Below, in pieces: positions 10,616 to 20,969 of a DNA stretch of 64,000 bases; position 1 is the stretch's first letter, and each line of letters begins with the position of its first letter. This DNA is from Trichobilharzia regenti (taxonomy: Eukaryota; Platyhelminthes; Trematoda; Strigeidida; Schistosomatidae). The DNA lies in NCBI GenBank assembly GCA_944472135.2, contig OX235262.1:53912440-53976439 (forward strand). Reading direction: 5' to 3'. The position numbers were made by a program, and so were the translations under genes. The notes beneath the pieces are model-generated. The model was not told the origin of the DNA and did no database searches. It saw only the letters and a list, made by a program, of their open reading frames with translations.

Positions 10616-10737
10616 AACACTCTAGTTGTGGTTTTGTGTTTTGAAGTACGAATATAACGTCTTATACGAAAATGCTTTCAACTTTTTATGAAATAAGCCA
10701 TGGAAGAAGTTGTAAAAACAGAGAATGTTCAAGATAG

Positions 10738-10930
10738 TTACTGGTATAATGGTTGCTAACCATGCAAAGGGTTCGCGTTTGATTCCCGACCAACTCAATC
10801 TCTCCTAGCTGATAGTAAGCCCGTGGAAGAGGAAATGCCGAGTGTGAGGTTAGCAACTCGACTTTGTAAAAATCACACTATCACTATTGAAACTCTAAAG
10901 TTAAAGCCATAAGCCCTATATTCCATTTGA
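10738..10930 (+). mobile_element. SINE type 1, degenerate
   Basis: An A-box-like GGTATAATGGTTGCTAACC and a B-box-like GCGTTTGATTCCCG are followed by the body blocks GTGAGGTTAGCAACTCG and GCCCTATATTCCA, in the same order as the intact copy at 21040-21270. Heavily diverged. Confidence 0.5.
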
Positions 10931-11650
10931 AAAGCAAATGAATGAATATATATAATATCAAGATAACTTTGAACAACTATTTGAAAGAATTGTAATATCT
11001 GTTATTTACAGTATGTGTTATTAGAGCACACCAATTATCATAATTACAGTATTGAAAATGCTACGAAATATATAACACAATGTCTTCTTTAAAATCGTGG
11101 GAAGTTAAAACCGGAAACATGATAAAGATGAGTAGAATACACGAATTAATAAATTACAAAGAAGAGGAAGAGTTCTACCAAACAGCTTTAGCTTCCATAA
11201 GTAATCAGTCAAGCGAATTATGTTTTGGAATCTATTAATGCATGAGATAAATAACAGAAATTAGAAGAAATGATAATACAAATGTAGGCGATATCGAATA
11301 ATCTTTTGCTAAAATATCATTGGTTTTACAAATTTCATGGAAGTAAAGCAATCCACAGAAGTTTTACTGACACTTGGAAACAAAAGTAACGGTTTAACAA
11401 TTAAGGTGATTGAATTTAAGACCATGGGAATAAGAAAATTGGGAAATTTTGCCTAGGGAAAATTTGTGGGAGCAACCCGACGATAAAACTGCTAGAAAGG
11501 TAGAAATGAAGAAAATAAGGCACCTTGAGGTACGCTATATACAATGAGTAGGACGCCCACCTTTAAAGATAATGGCGATAGGTACAAAATTCGAATTGGG
11601 TCTAAGACATAAAGATTTAGATATGAATGCAGTTTTACTCTTCCTCCAAC
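10931..11650. other. No gene recognised
   Basis: AT-rich, with no usable frame. The right part may hold the decayed endonuclease end of the PLE that reads leftward from 12770, but no motif could be confirmed. Confidence 0.3.
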
Positions 11651-11699
11651 TGTTATGTGTTTGTGGAAAATAACACGTTAAAATTACACAAAATATTCG

Positions 11700-12770
11700 A
11701 AAACATTTGCGAAAATAATGCTTAGCGGATCATTATGACCTAGGGTTTTGCTTGTATTCAAGGATATGATAGAATTTAGAATGTAATTTATGTTAAAATC
11801 CTGATAAATTTGTCGGGATACCTATTTTCAGTCAAGTTATCATATGCAATCCTTAGTTCATCTTCATTTAACTCTTCTGGGAAAATAGCTGTAACCCTGT
11901 GACTGAGGGTCCTTGCTAATTTTCTTTTGTACTGGAGAAGAACGAAGCTGTGAAAATGTGTATGTTATCCCGTACATGTGCTTTTCCTATGCAAATTTCT
12001 CTTTATAGTACCATCTGGTTTTCTTGTAAGAAGGATGTCTAGGAAGCCAATTCTATTCTGGCATTCCTCTTTGCATGTGAATTTCATAGCAGAATGTACT
12101 TCGTTTACTTGGGTTTTTATTTTATTCCTGTCCGAATCATTATAACAAGGAATAAAGGCGTTATCTATATAACGGCAAAAAAATGAGAATTTCTTGATAA
12201 GGTTGTTCAAAAGTTCATTTTCTAATTTACTTAGAAAAAAAATCTGCCCAAATGGAACCCAATGGGGAGCTCATTGCTACCCCGTCCACTTGTCTGTAAA
12301 CTGCGCCATCAAATTTGAAATTTACATTCATGGTACACCGTAATGGCAATTTTTCGGGAATTTCCGTTGAGATGATAGTATTTATCAACTAGTGATGCAT
12401 TTGTTCACATATATAGTTAGCCGTTTCTACTAGAGGTACATTTGTGCATAAAGATGTTATGTCCAAAGAAATCATAGTTTTATCCCTGATATTAATATCG
12501 TTGATTTTGTTTACGAATTCAAATATATGTTTGTCGCTGTTTCACTATCAGCTCATGCGAAGGTTTAATGATATTTACTAACTATCTAGCTAGAGCATCG
12601 TAGGGCGAATTTAATATATCAAGTATTGGTTTCAACGGTACTTCCGGTTTATGTATTCTAGCTAGGCAATACATTCTTGGCGTGTTCGTGCCCGTTGGCC
12701 TGATTTCTCTCTCAGGAAATAAATTTTCTTCCCTTGGTTTCTTTAAACGTTTGACATTCAGTGTATGTTT
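11700..12770 (-). pseudogene. Penelope-like element reverse transcriptase, frameshifted
   Basis: Minus-strand reading in several frames gives the ordered PLE reverse transcriptase blocks. These are PRMYCLARIHKPEVPLKPIL (12.7-12.6 kb), MISLDITSLCTNVPLVETA (about 12.45 kb), YRQVDGVAMSSPLGS (about 12.27 kb), RYIDNAF (about 12.17 kb), GFLDILLTRKPDG and HRKSTCTG. A FHSFVLLQYKRKLARTL block lies past 11.96 kb. The active-site box reads YIDN where YxDD is normal, so the second Asp is lost. At least three frame breaks or stops are present. PLEs normally carry a downstream GIY-YIG endonuclease, which could not be confirmed here. Confidence 0.8.
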
Positions 12771-12789
12771 AGATTGATGCTATCAAACT

Positions 12790-13579
12790 GTAATCCACTA
12801 ATATTATTATTGATTCGATATTATTTAAACAACATTAATGTTGGTAATAACACTAATTCATTCACTAATATGTATACATAATTGTAGAACCTGGTGATGA
12901 AGGGGTTGTCGAAAAGAATATTCTGTGTTCAGTAACCGAACTTCTGGTTCTATTTATATTCAAATATTTTCTATTTTCAGTGGTATAAAACCGTCATTTC
13001 TGTAGGGTTACACGCAGGGATAAATTACTTATTTCCCCAGATATATACATTCACTTTGTTAATCATATAAAAACCATCCATTTTATTATTTTGTAGTGCT
13101 ATCTTCGATACAAACTATTTGTTATTAAGGTGGATTCTCTATTGCGAAAATACACAGAAGTTTTAGTTTACTCACATATGTATAGATCTTTCTATAGTAC
13201 CTTCGTGATAGGAATTTAGAAAAACTTAGACCGTATAATCTTTACTCAGGAATTAAAATTAAACAAATGACTGTACAACTTTACATTCCTTTCATTTTGT
13301 ACGATGTAACTGTTTGAAACAACAATGAATTAAGCTTTCAAATTAATAAATATACAACAACAAGGAATATAACATCGTAAATTAGTATGGTTTGTATTGA
13401 TTAGGGCATATTATTCATTATTGAATATTTCAAATTCTGTCTGAAAAATAAAAACAATTAAATATGAATACTGTTATTATTATATTCAGTGTGTGAAGTT
13501 GACAGATCCCATAGCTTCTTATCAGTTTTTCTCCTAATAGCTCATAAGATGTATTATAAAATACAAAATGATTTGAATA
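12790..13579. other. No gene recognised
   Basis: AT-rich sequence (many TTATT and AATAT runs) with no open frame over about 40 codons that looks coding and no recognised repeat. Confidence 0.4.
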
Positions 13580-13732
13580 GGTATTTGCCTCCAACCATCT
13601 AATACCAACGATTTGAACTTGTATTTGTCAAAATTTCTTTTATTTGGTACAGTGCAATGAATGTTATGAGTGCCCACTAGCATGAAGCCTAGGCCTAAAG
13701 CTTCCTGCCGATTACCTCCAACCACATGTCTG
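13580..13732 (+). mobile_element. SM-alpha-type repeat with decayed hammerhead
   Basis: Starts with the end block of one unit (TTGCCTCCAACCATCTAATA, about 13586) and continues into a second hammerhead segment: TTATGA at 13664-13669, GTGC, a CCACTA loop, GCAT, GAAG, CCTAGG, then the GCTTCCTGCCGATTACC tail. The order implies that two units lay in tandem. Stem I is lost. Confidence 0.55.
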
Positions 13733-14290
13733 TCTAATTTCGACATAGAACTTTGCACATATGTGCGGCAGTTCAAGTCGCACCACACTCCCTCATTGTA
13801 GCACACAAAGCAAGAGAAGAAAGTAGAAGAAATGCATATTAGATACAGTAAACTGAGGTGTGAGACAAAGGAATAGCAGTAACGAAGAACAAAACAGTTT
13901 CATTGAAGATCATAAGTCACAGGGAGTGGATGCATCTGCGCCACTGAGAACGATTTTGAGCCATGTCACCAATTGTTTCCAACCATTAATTTTTACCGTC
14001 CCGAGGACCCCGACCAGTCAGGAAGTCTACACCTTCCTACGTGACTTAGACTAACTGTTGTAGATTTCATTGACTGGTGCCATGTTTTGGTTTGACCGCC
14101 GCTAGCTCTTTTTCAGCCTGACCCTTTATCATCTAACATTGCCCATTGTTGAGGAAGGCGATGACTAGGCATACCTAACACATGTCCTAACCATCTCAGT
14201 CTATGTAATTTCACAGAGGTGTGAGACAAAGGAATAGTAATAAAGAAAAGCAATATATAGTTTCACTGGAAATTATAAGTCTCAACGACC
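13733..14290 (-). pseudogene. RTE-b 3' end, antisense arm of a large inverted repeat
   Basis: Minus strand matches the RTE-b 3' region seen at 5640-6060 and 14822-15205, including the end of the coding tail (a KRASSGQTK-like block) near 14110. 13735-14091 is nearly identical to the reverse complement of 14822-15181. A second, shorter piece of the same 3' region starts at 14218. No intact frame. Confidence 0.65.
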
Positions 14291-14609
14291 ACTTAACATC
14301 AACAATCTCTAAGTAAATATATACAGCGTGATCTTAACTCTTGAGTAACGGCATAACCTCATAATATCCCTAACGATATTATTTTTACCGACCAGAACAT
14401 CTCATTGTAAGTATTTTTCCCTTTCATTCATTATAGCCTGATGTTCAGATAATCTGTGGCAGGTGAAAGAAATAAGAAGCATTTCAGCACAATCCATGGC
14501 AGTATTATCTATCTGTATATCCCTTAGCTAAAAACCTGTTCTAGAATTATTCTGATTATTTTGGGTTGAAATACCGGATTTCAAATAATAACAATAAAAT
14601 TCTATTGGT

Positions 14610-14826
14610 AGTTTTAAAATGAATACGACTTCATTAACTTTTTCTTACTTCTCCGAGATCCGAGTAGTTCTGCATATTTTAAGTCAACGAGATTATTCCC
14701 TGGTAGCAAGTCAATCCCTGAATCGCTGAAGTGAGTTAGGGTTAAGTCCATTAGTACATCTATGATGAAGTTGAATAGAAATGGGGATAATGGGTATCCT
14801 CGACGGACATCACTAGTTGTCACCAA
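14610..14826 (-). pseudogene. RTE-b reverse transcriptase palm fragment (inverted part)
   Basis: The minus-strand frame begins TSDVRRGYPLSPFLFNF and continues IIDVLMDLTL, the conserved VRQGCPLSPFLFN block of RTE-clade enzymes, then LVDLKYAELLGS, where YADD is expected. The second and third residues of the box are changed, so the fragment is dead. It abuts head-on the RTE-b 3' end that runs the other way from 14822. This is the arrangement expected of a LINE insertion with a 5' inversion. Confidence 0.7.
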
Positions 14827-15205
14827 AACATGGCACCAGTCAATGAAATCTACAACAGTTAGTCTAAGTCACGTAGGAAGGTGTAGACTTCCTGACTGGT
14901 CGGGGTCCTCGGGACGGTAAAAATTAATGGTTGGAAACAACTGGTGATATGACTCAAATTCGTTCTCAATGGCTAGTGCAGATGCATCCACTCCTTGTGA
15001 CTTATGATTTCCAATGAAACTGTTTTGTTCTTCGTTACTGCTATTCCTTTGTCTCACACCTCTGTTTACTGTATCTAATATGCATTTCTTCTACTTTCTT
15101 CTCTTGCTTTGTGTGCTACAATGAGGGAGTGTGGTGCGACTTGAACTGCCGCACATATGTGCAAAGTTCTATGTCGAAATTAGACAGACAGACAGACAGA
15201 CAGAG
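14822..15205 (+). pseudogene. RTE-b 3' end (sense part of the inverted insertion)
   Basis: Plus-strand copy of the RTE-b coding tail remnant and 3' region, closing with a (GACA)n tail. Nearly identical to the reverse complement of 13735-14091, which makes the two the arms of a 360-bp inverted repeat around a 730-bp spacer. Confidence 0.7.
15182..15205. repeat. (GACA)n microsatellite
   Basis: Five to six GACA units at the 3' end of the RTE-b copy. A shorter GTCTGTCT run stands at the matching place near 13727, so the tetranucleotide probably belongs to the element's tail. Confidence 0.85.
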
Positions 15206-15209
15206 TGGT

Positions 15210-15960
15210 TCATAGGTTTCAAAGTTTCAGTAGAGTTTGAATCTCTTCTTTTACGAGATGAAGTTCTAACCACACGCTCAATCTTCCCTTTCCTCTTGGT
15301 TTACGACTGGCTAGTTAACTCGGCAAGGTATAAAACAGGCGAAGGACGGAGATCAGAGTTTGCCTTAGTTGTTGGCTGGAGAGCACTCTACACCTAGACA
15401 CCCTATCTACTCAATCTGATTCTATGATATAAAGTTAATTAATTAATATTACGACCATAGACAACAATTCGAAAACACCCCCATCTTATCGCTTTTTTAT
15501 TCGTTTTTATAATTAACGCACGAAATGCTTTACTTACAAATCACATTTCAAATCGCAATAAGAAAATAACAAAACAAGCAAATAGAATTATTTTTATTAT
15601 ATGTAAATACATTTATATATGTATACATATATATTTATTTACCTTTTTAATGATAATGTCAATTTTAATTATAATAATATTATATTGATACAGCAGTACA
15701 TTTCACGTTTAACTGAAACAAAGTGAGAGAATTCTTAGTTTATCACTAGTATATAGAAGTATGATATTATGCATATATATTACTAAAACCTAATAATCTC
15801 CCTTTGCCTTTTCAAAATGTCAAATTAGCTTGAAAAATTGCACTATGCAATATGTATATATATGTATATATATACATAAGTGTATATACATTTGTCCGTT
15901 TGCATATGAAAATTCAAGGTAAAGATATCTTTTTTTGAGGAGATTACGTAGAAATCGTTA
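15210..15960. other. No gene recognised; AT-rich, possible 3' UTR of the minus-strand ORF
   Basis: Very AT-rich with TATATATG runs. On the minus strand it follows the stop of the 15963-16397 ORF, and TTTATT (AATAAA on minus) occurs near 15632, so part of it may be that gene's 3' UTR. Confidence 0.3.
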
Positions 15961-15962
15961 TT

Positions 15963-16397
15963 TTATGAAAACGATACATTTCTTCGACGATGATTTTGTG
16001 ATGAATTTGATTCTGGCATTCTTTTTGATAACTTAGATGTTTTATTTAACATCTGATAATTGTTACTGTTGTTATTACTTTCTTGTCGACGATAATTTGG
16101 TCTTGAACGTGATCTTTGTTGATCTCTTCTTCTATTAGGCTGTTGTCTTGGTGCACGTCTGGCTGAACGACTTCTTTGTCTATTGGCTTGTTGTTGTTGT
16201 TGTTGACGAGATCGTGATCGTTGATTAGGTCTTCGATTTCTTGGATTAGGTCTTGCACGAGGAGAACGTTGTTGCCTTCGATTATCTCTGTTTCTTTGTT
16301 CTCTTGGATCATCTAACAATGACTCTTCCTCTTCCTCTTCCTCATCATCTTGTTCAGCATTGTGATTATTACAATCTTGTAAGTAGTCAGGGTTCAT
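15963..16397 (-). CDS. Arg/Ser/Gln-rich protein, possible last exon
   Basis: Open frame of 144 aa from an ATG at 16397. Residues 18-27 are an acidic run (DDEEEEEEES). About 33-105 are dominated by Arg with Gln, Ser, Asn and Pro, including six Gln in a row (68-73) and several RSRS pairs. The C-terminus is Asn/Ser-rich. The composition suggests a disordered nucleic-acid-binding or RS-type segment. On the minus strand, acceptors TTACTTACAG (about 16421) and ATCTAG (about 16412) lie just upstream. The second would keep the frame open as ASDD before the Met, so this may be the last exon of a longer gene. It resembles no element protein in the window. Low-complexity repeats make a chance ORF possible. 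Confidence 0.45.
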   Translation of the reverse strand: MNPDYLQDCNNHNAEQDDEEEEEEESLLDDPREQRNRDNRRQQRSPRARPNPRNRRPNQRSRSRQQQQQQANRQRSRSARRAPRQQPNRRRDQQRSRSRPNYRRQESNNNSNNYQMLNKTSKLSKRMPESNSSQNHRRRNVSFS

Positions 16398-16399
16398 GT

Positions 16400-17225
16400 C
16401 GTCCGAAGCCTAGATGTTATCTGTAAGTAATGACTATTTCGCCTCTTAAATTAATTAATTCAAACTAATTGACTTTTAGGATCGATAATTTAATAATATT
16501 GATTAATTTCTACATCATTTCTTTAACGTATACACTGAATAGTTATAGTTAAAGCTTTTATAACAAAATCATAAAATCATTTATCAGCGATATTCACTGG
16601 CTTAATTTTGTTAGTTTATTTTAAAGGTCTGAGTGAACGATTATAAATAGGGACATCCTTTATCTGTTTAGAGCAAAAACGTGGTCTGATTAATAAACTA
16701 ATAGTAGTTTGATAAATAGAGGTGATGCATTGGTAATCTCAGCTTATCAGTATTTCTTATCCAAACTCTTTGTTATTTGACTGTGTGTTTAAAGTTTTGG
16801 AGGGATAAGCCGATTTATTTATTTGGTGGACGATGATTAACAGTGGAATCCACAATACTCATTTTATCCAATTTGAGACTTATCGCCCGGATAAACTTGC
16901 AGTCCCTAGTGAGCGATGGTATTCCCACCTAGACTGGACCACTGCACCCATAACACCGAACGCCAAAGCACTACTCTCTAAACAACTTGAGCCACAAAAG
17001 CCACCTCTTTTGTAATGGGTATCACTTATTATTTGTTTAAATCCATTTCTTTTTTTCCCACTGATTTACTGGACATAGTCGAAGTGTCCGTACGAGAAGC
17101 CTACATGTAAAGAGAGGCCGAACATTTTGGTCCAACCAATCAAAGGGGAAGACAAAACTGACAAGTATTTAGTTTGCCCAAAATACTAACACTAACCTCG
17201 CCTAGTCTACTAGCTGTCTAGGTTC
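16400..17225. other. No gene recognised
   Basis: AT-rich sequence. If the ORF at 15963-16397 is a real last exon, its intron and earlier exons would lie here on the minus strand, but none was identified. The segment after about 17100 may belong to the 5' region of the RTE-a copy. Confidence 0.3.
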
Positions 17226-19320
17226 CTAGCCGGTCCCAAGCCCGAGTAAAGAGGGAGGGTCGGCTATGGGGCTAACAACCCTACCCCACAAAACCAAACA
17301 ATCTGCTAAATAAACTTCTAAGCACAAGAAAAATATCAGAAATAGAAAAAGTGTAAAAAACAAACTTATTCGTTGCTGCAATCGGAGAGGGGAAGTGATG
17401 CGGGCTGGTGAAGGCCAGTCTGCCAGCCAGCCGATGAAAGCAAAAATAAGAATGGGGACGTGGAATGTCCGTACAATGTGCGAATTCGGCAAGGAAGGCT
17501 GCCTAGGTGACCAAAGAAATGAGAAGATATGGTATAGAAGTGCTGAGTCGCGGCAAGGAATAGCTGTCAATGGACACCACCTGGAAGCTAATAGAAGAGG
17601 GGACAAGAGGATGGTGAAAAAGAAGATGACTCAATGCAAAGATGGACAAGAGAATAGAAGGAGAAGCCGAGTTCAATGCACATTGTACTGAAGGAAGAAG
17701 TGAAGAGTGCTAGGTAGGACAAGAGACACACTGGAAACTGAAGCAGAACAGACAGGCTGCAGTTAAAAGAGACCTGGGAACATTATATCAGATGAGTAGG
17801 TCTCTATCCGGGAAAATATCAATTCAAGTGATGAATTCAACAAAAGATGTTCAAGGAAACCTATTCACCATGGAGGAGGAACAAGTAAAACAATGGACTG
17901 ATCACTTTAGAGGACTGTTGAGTTGACCATCACCTGCAACTCGCCCACAAATACCCCCACCACAAACAGCACGCACAGGACTGCCTGCCAGTGGACACCA
18001 GTCCTCCAGCTTAAGCAGAAATCTTGAATACGATGTAGCTACTGAAGTCCGGTCGGGAACGCAGCAGGGCCAGACAGAATGGCCCGAAGCACTAAAAATG
18101 GACACAGAGGCTGCAGCAGATATGTTCACGGAATTACTGCAAGAGGTTTGGATGGAAGGAAGAGCAGCTAATGATTGGAAGAAAGGTTACCATGTCAAAC
18201 TACCAAAGAAGGATGACTTACGCCTCAAGTTTTTATCAACCTCATTCAACAGCTGGCTATATGATAATGCCATGTGTCAAGTGATCCATAAAGCCAAACT
18301 CCGCGGGCCGTTTGAAGTGAATACAGGAGTAAGACGATGCTGGCTGCCTATTATCACCGATGATAATCCTAGTTGTGGTGGACTGGTATTGCATCAAACT
18401 GTGTACTTTGACTAAGAAGACAGGAGTATGTTGGACCACTGATAAGAAGACTCTAGAAGATCTGGATTTTTCCTGTGGATAATTTATGTAGAATGTCACA
18501 CAAACTAGTAGGCTTGCAGGCGAAAATCAACAAACTGGCTGAAGAGGCTGGAGGCGAAGACAGGACTCTAGTGGCGCATAGAGAAGACGGAGTATATGAA
18601 GATGACCAAACAATACCAATAGAAACGACAACCATCACCAATCACCACCAATGGGAGAGATTTGATAGAGGTTACTTCCTTCACTTATCTGACCAAGAAG
18701 CACGGTTTTAACTACAGGCAGTTGGAACGGATGAAGATGTCAGAAGTAGGCAGCCAGAATCGGAAAGGCAACATACGCTCTAAACCAACCTGAAACCAGC
18801 TTCGAAATCTTCTGCACTTCACTCAGCCACTATAAACAACGGGATACGGATTTTGAACACAAATGTGAAGTCAGTCAGCTGGTTCTTCAATACAAGTCGG
18901 AAACGTGCACTGTGTGTCACGAAAAGTATTTCTAACAGGCTACTGCAGACTTTTATCAACAGCTGCCTTCGTCACATTCATGCTGAAGATGAAATGCCCA
19001 GACTGAAGGAATTAGCAACAAGAAACTCTGGGTGGGAGCAAACTAATAAAGAGCTTATTGCTCAACAAATATGCAGTAGAAAATGGTGATGGATGGATCG
19101 GGCATACATTGAGGAGGCGCGCCAGGCCACCACTCGAGTGGAGTCTAAATGCGACGCAATGAGTAGGTCATCCTTGGGTGACATGGAGGGGATCGTGTAG
19201 TGGGGAGGAGATAAGAGATTATGAGCACTCATGGAGCCGGATGAAGAGGACAGCAGGTAAACGTGGAGATGTGTTGTTGAAGCCCCATGTTCCACTTGGA
19301 ACCTAAGGGAATGATAATAA
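17226..19320 (+). pseudogene. RTE-a non-LTR retrotransposon, decayed and internally deleted
   Basis: Blocks in order: the start of an apurinic-type endonuclease (KIRMGTWNVRTMCEFGKEG, about 17.43 kb); the RT segment EVWMEGRAANDWKKGYHVKL (about 18.15 kb); a VNTGVRRCWLP block (about 18.32 kb); LVGLQAKINKLAEEA (about 18.5 kb); FINSCLRHIH (about 18.95 kb); a WERMDR-like tail (about 19.09 kb). The 3' region contains GCCCCATGTTCCACTTGGAA and closes on GATAATAATTATT. Stops and frame changes interrupt every block and most of the endonuclease and RT palm are gone. The 5' limit is approximate. Confidence 0.7.
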
Positions 19321-19446
19321 TTATTCAGTGCTTACAATACAGGAGATTCCACTTCATAAATACAGGACTCATTTGGATAATCTTCCTTTTGAATCATTTA
19401 TTGTGTTTACTGAGTTTAATCTGAAACCAGATTTTTCCGATCGCCT

Positions 19447-19653
19447 AATTTTTAATTTTTCCTTCACGTTCCCAGTGGAACATAGGGCTTCAAGCCAGTG
19501 GCTTGAAGTGTCTGTAGCAGTGTTTATTTTTACAGGATGGGGTTGCTAGCCTCATGCCCAACCTTTCCTCTTTATCAGCATTTTTTCTGGCTCAGCAAGG
19601 TAAAGGAGTATGTCGGCCGGGGATCGAACCTCGGACCATATGCGTGGTCCAAT
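19447..19653 (-). mobile_element. SINE type 1, head-truncated
   Basis: Minus-strand copy with the A-rich tail at the left, the GTTCCCAGTGGAACATAGGG and GGCTTGAAGTGTCTGTAGCAG blocks, the GGGTTGCTAGCCTCATGC block and a B-box-like GGGGATCGAACCTC. It breaks off inside the tRNA-like head at about 19653, where an SM-alpha end fragment begins. Confidence 0.7.
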
Positions 19654-19659
19654 CATCAA

Positions 19660-19785
19660 ATATCAACAATTCGAAGTGTACCGTGATGGCCACGTTGCAA
19701 ACTTGACCCAAAAAATTCAGTCTGCACCAATCAAAGGACTAGACACACTACACTAGTCTCTCACTAGTGTCCAAACAAAGTATCA
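19660..19785 (+). mobile_element. SM-alpha-type end fragment
   Basis: Contains ACCGTGATGGCCACGTTGCA, CAGTCTGCACCAATCAAAGG and CACTAGTGTCCAAACAAAGT, shared with 10480-10610 and 61625-61745. It stops where the gypsy LTR begins. Confidence 0.55.
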
Positions 19786-19967
19786 AAGGTGACTAAAAAT
19801 TTATATTACTGTATTGTTTAAATACTTACTGTTGTTTGTTAATATTTATTATGTAAATTACAATTACTTCTGTCAAATACCAATGCATAAATTCCGCCTT
19901 CTCTTTGCTTTTTGGTATCTTGTCATTTTGTCATCGCGAAATACCACTATTACAAATAATTATCACA
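19786..19967 (+). repeat. 5' LTR of decayed gypsy element
   Basis: Shares CTGTATTGTTTAAATACTTA, GAATTACAATTACTTCTG-like and CGCGAAATACCACTATTACA-like blocks with the 3' LTR and with the LTRs at 25791-25984 and 27429-27621. Ends in CACA before a TTGGCATCG that corresponds to the primer-binding site of the derivative. Confidence 0.65.
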
Positions 19968-19989
19968 TTTTGGCATCGTTATAGAATTA

Positions 19990-20870
19990 AATAATCTTGG
20001 CAAGTATCCTATCAACGGTTCGCCGCGGGAAATCGCCAAATATTTTGACTGCTTTGAAACATAGTGTATGTCAAAGAATGTCCGTGATGACAAAATTTCA
20101 GCTTATTTTATTACTTTTATTGAACTACATGCCTACTGTCTAGTGAAAAATTTGTCATTTCCAGATAAACCAATTTTTTTTTATGGTTACAGCTTGATTC
20201 CACACCGTATTTTTGGTACAAGTGTGGAATTTTCAGCGTGGATATCGGTAGCCCAAAATTCGCAGGCCAACCATAGATATCAGGTGTGCGTCGGCTATAT
20301 GATAAGCTTCGTGGATTTCTAATAGATCACTTCCATATAACTGCTTTTGAAACATGAGAGAGGGCTCATCTTAACAAACTTGTTCGTGCTCCTAACCAGA
20401 AGATTAGAAACTTTATTCTTCAACTTCAGATAGAAACTTCAAAGTGCAACTTTGGTGATCAGCTCCATTCACAATTACGTGATGGTCTGATTGCTGGGAT
20501 CAATATTCCTAATTTAGAGAAAGAGTTGGTTCAGAATCTTTTCTGCACCTTTCAAACTGATAAGGATTTATGTATTACATATGAAGATGTCAACAATGAA
20601 TATCCAGCTCCCACTAAGTCAGTGTCTGTCATGCTGTCCAAAATTGATAATACAAGTTTTCATAGAAAGAAATTCAAACTGTCATCCACATGTAATCGAA
20701 TGCAGACAGAGAGCAAAAACATCAAACCGCGTTTTTCCTGTGAAAAGATTCATCTACGAAGCACGTGCTATTTTCGTGGTGTTAAGTGAAATAAATGTGG
20801 TAAAATTGGGCACATAAAGTCTGTTTGCTGGAGTTCGAATACTTATTCTACTCATAACTCCCATGGTTCT
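19990..20870 (+). pseudogene. Gypsy gag remnant
   Basis: Broken frames align with the intact gag in the ORF at 25973-27415: SKNVRDDKISAYFITFIELHA (20.07 kb), QLQIETSKCNFGDQLHSQL-like text (20.42 kb), CITYEDVNNEYPAPTKSVS (20.57 kb) and a damaged zinc knuckle (20.75 kb). A SINE type 2 interrupts it at 20173-20295 and several stops follow. Confidence 0.7.
20173..20295 (-). mobile_element. SINE type 2, head-truncated, inside gag
   Basis: The minus-strand body matches 6450-6626 and 32028-32212 (GATTCCACACCGTATTTTTGG, GGATATCGGTAGCCC, ATAGATATCAGGTGTGCGTC). It ends at about 20295 without a tRNA-like head. Gag homology resumes directly after it. Confidence 0.7.
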
Positions 20871-20969
20871 CCTGATTTTTCTGATATAATGCAGTCAATG
20901 TCTTTTTCAACTTTTCACAGTACTGAATCTGACTTAATGAAAATCTTCACTACAAGTTCAAGCAAGTCT

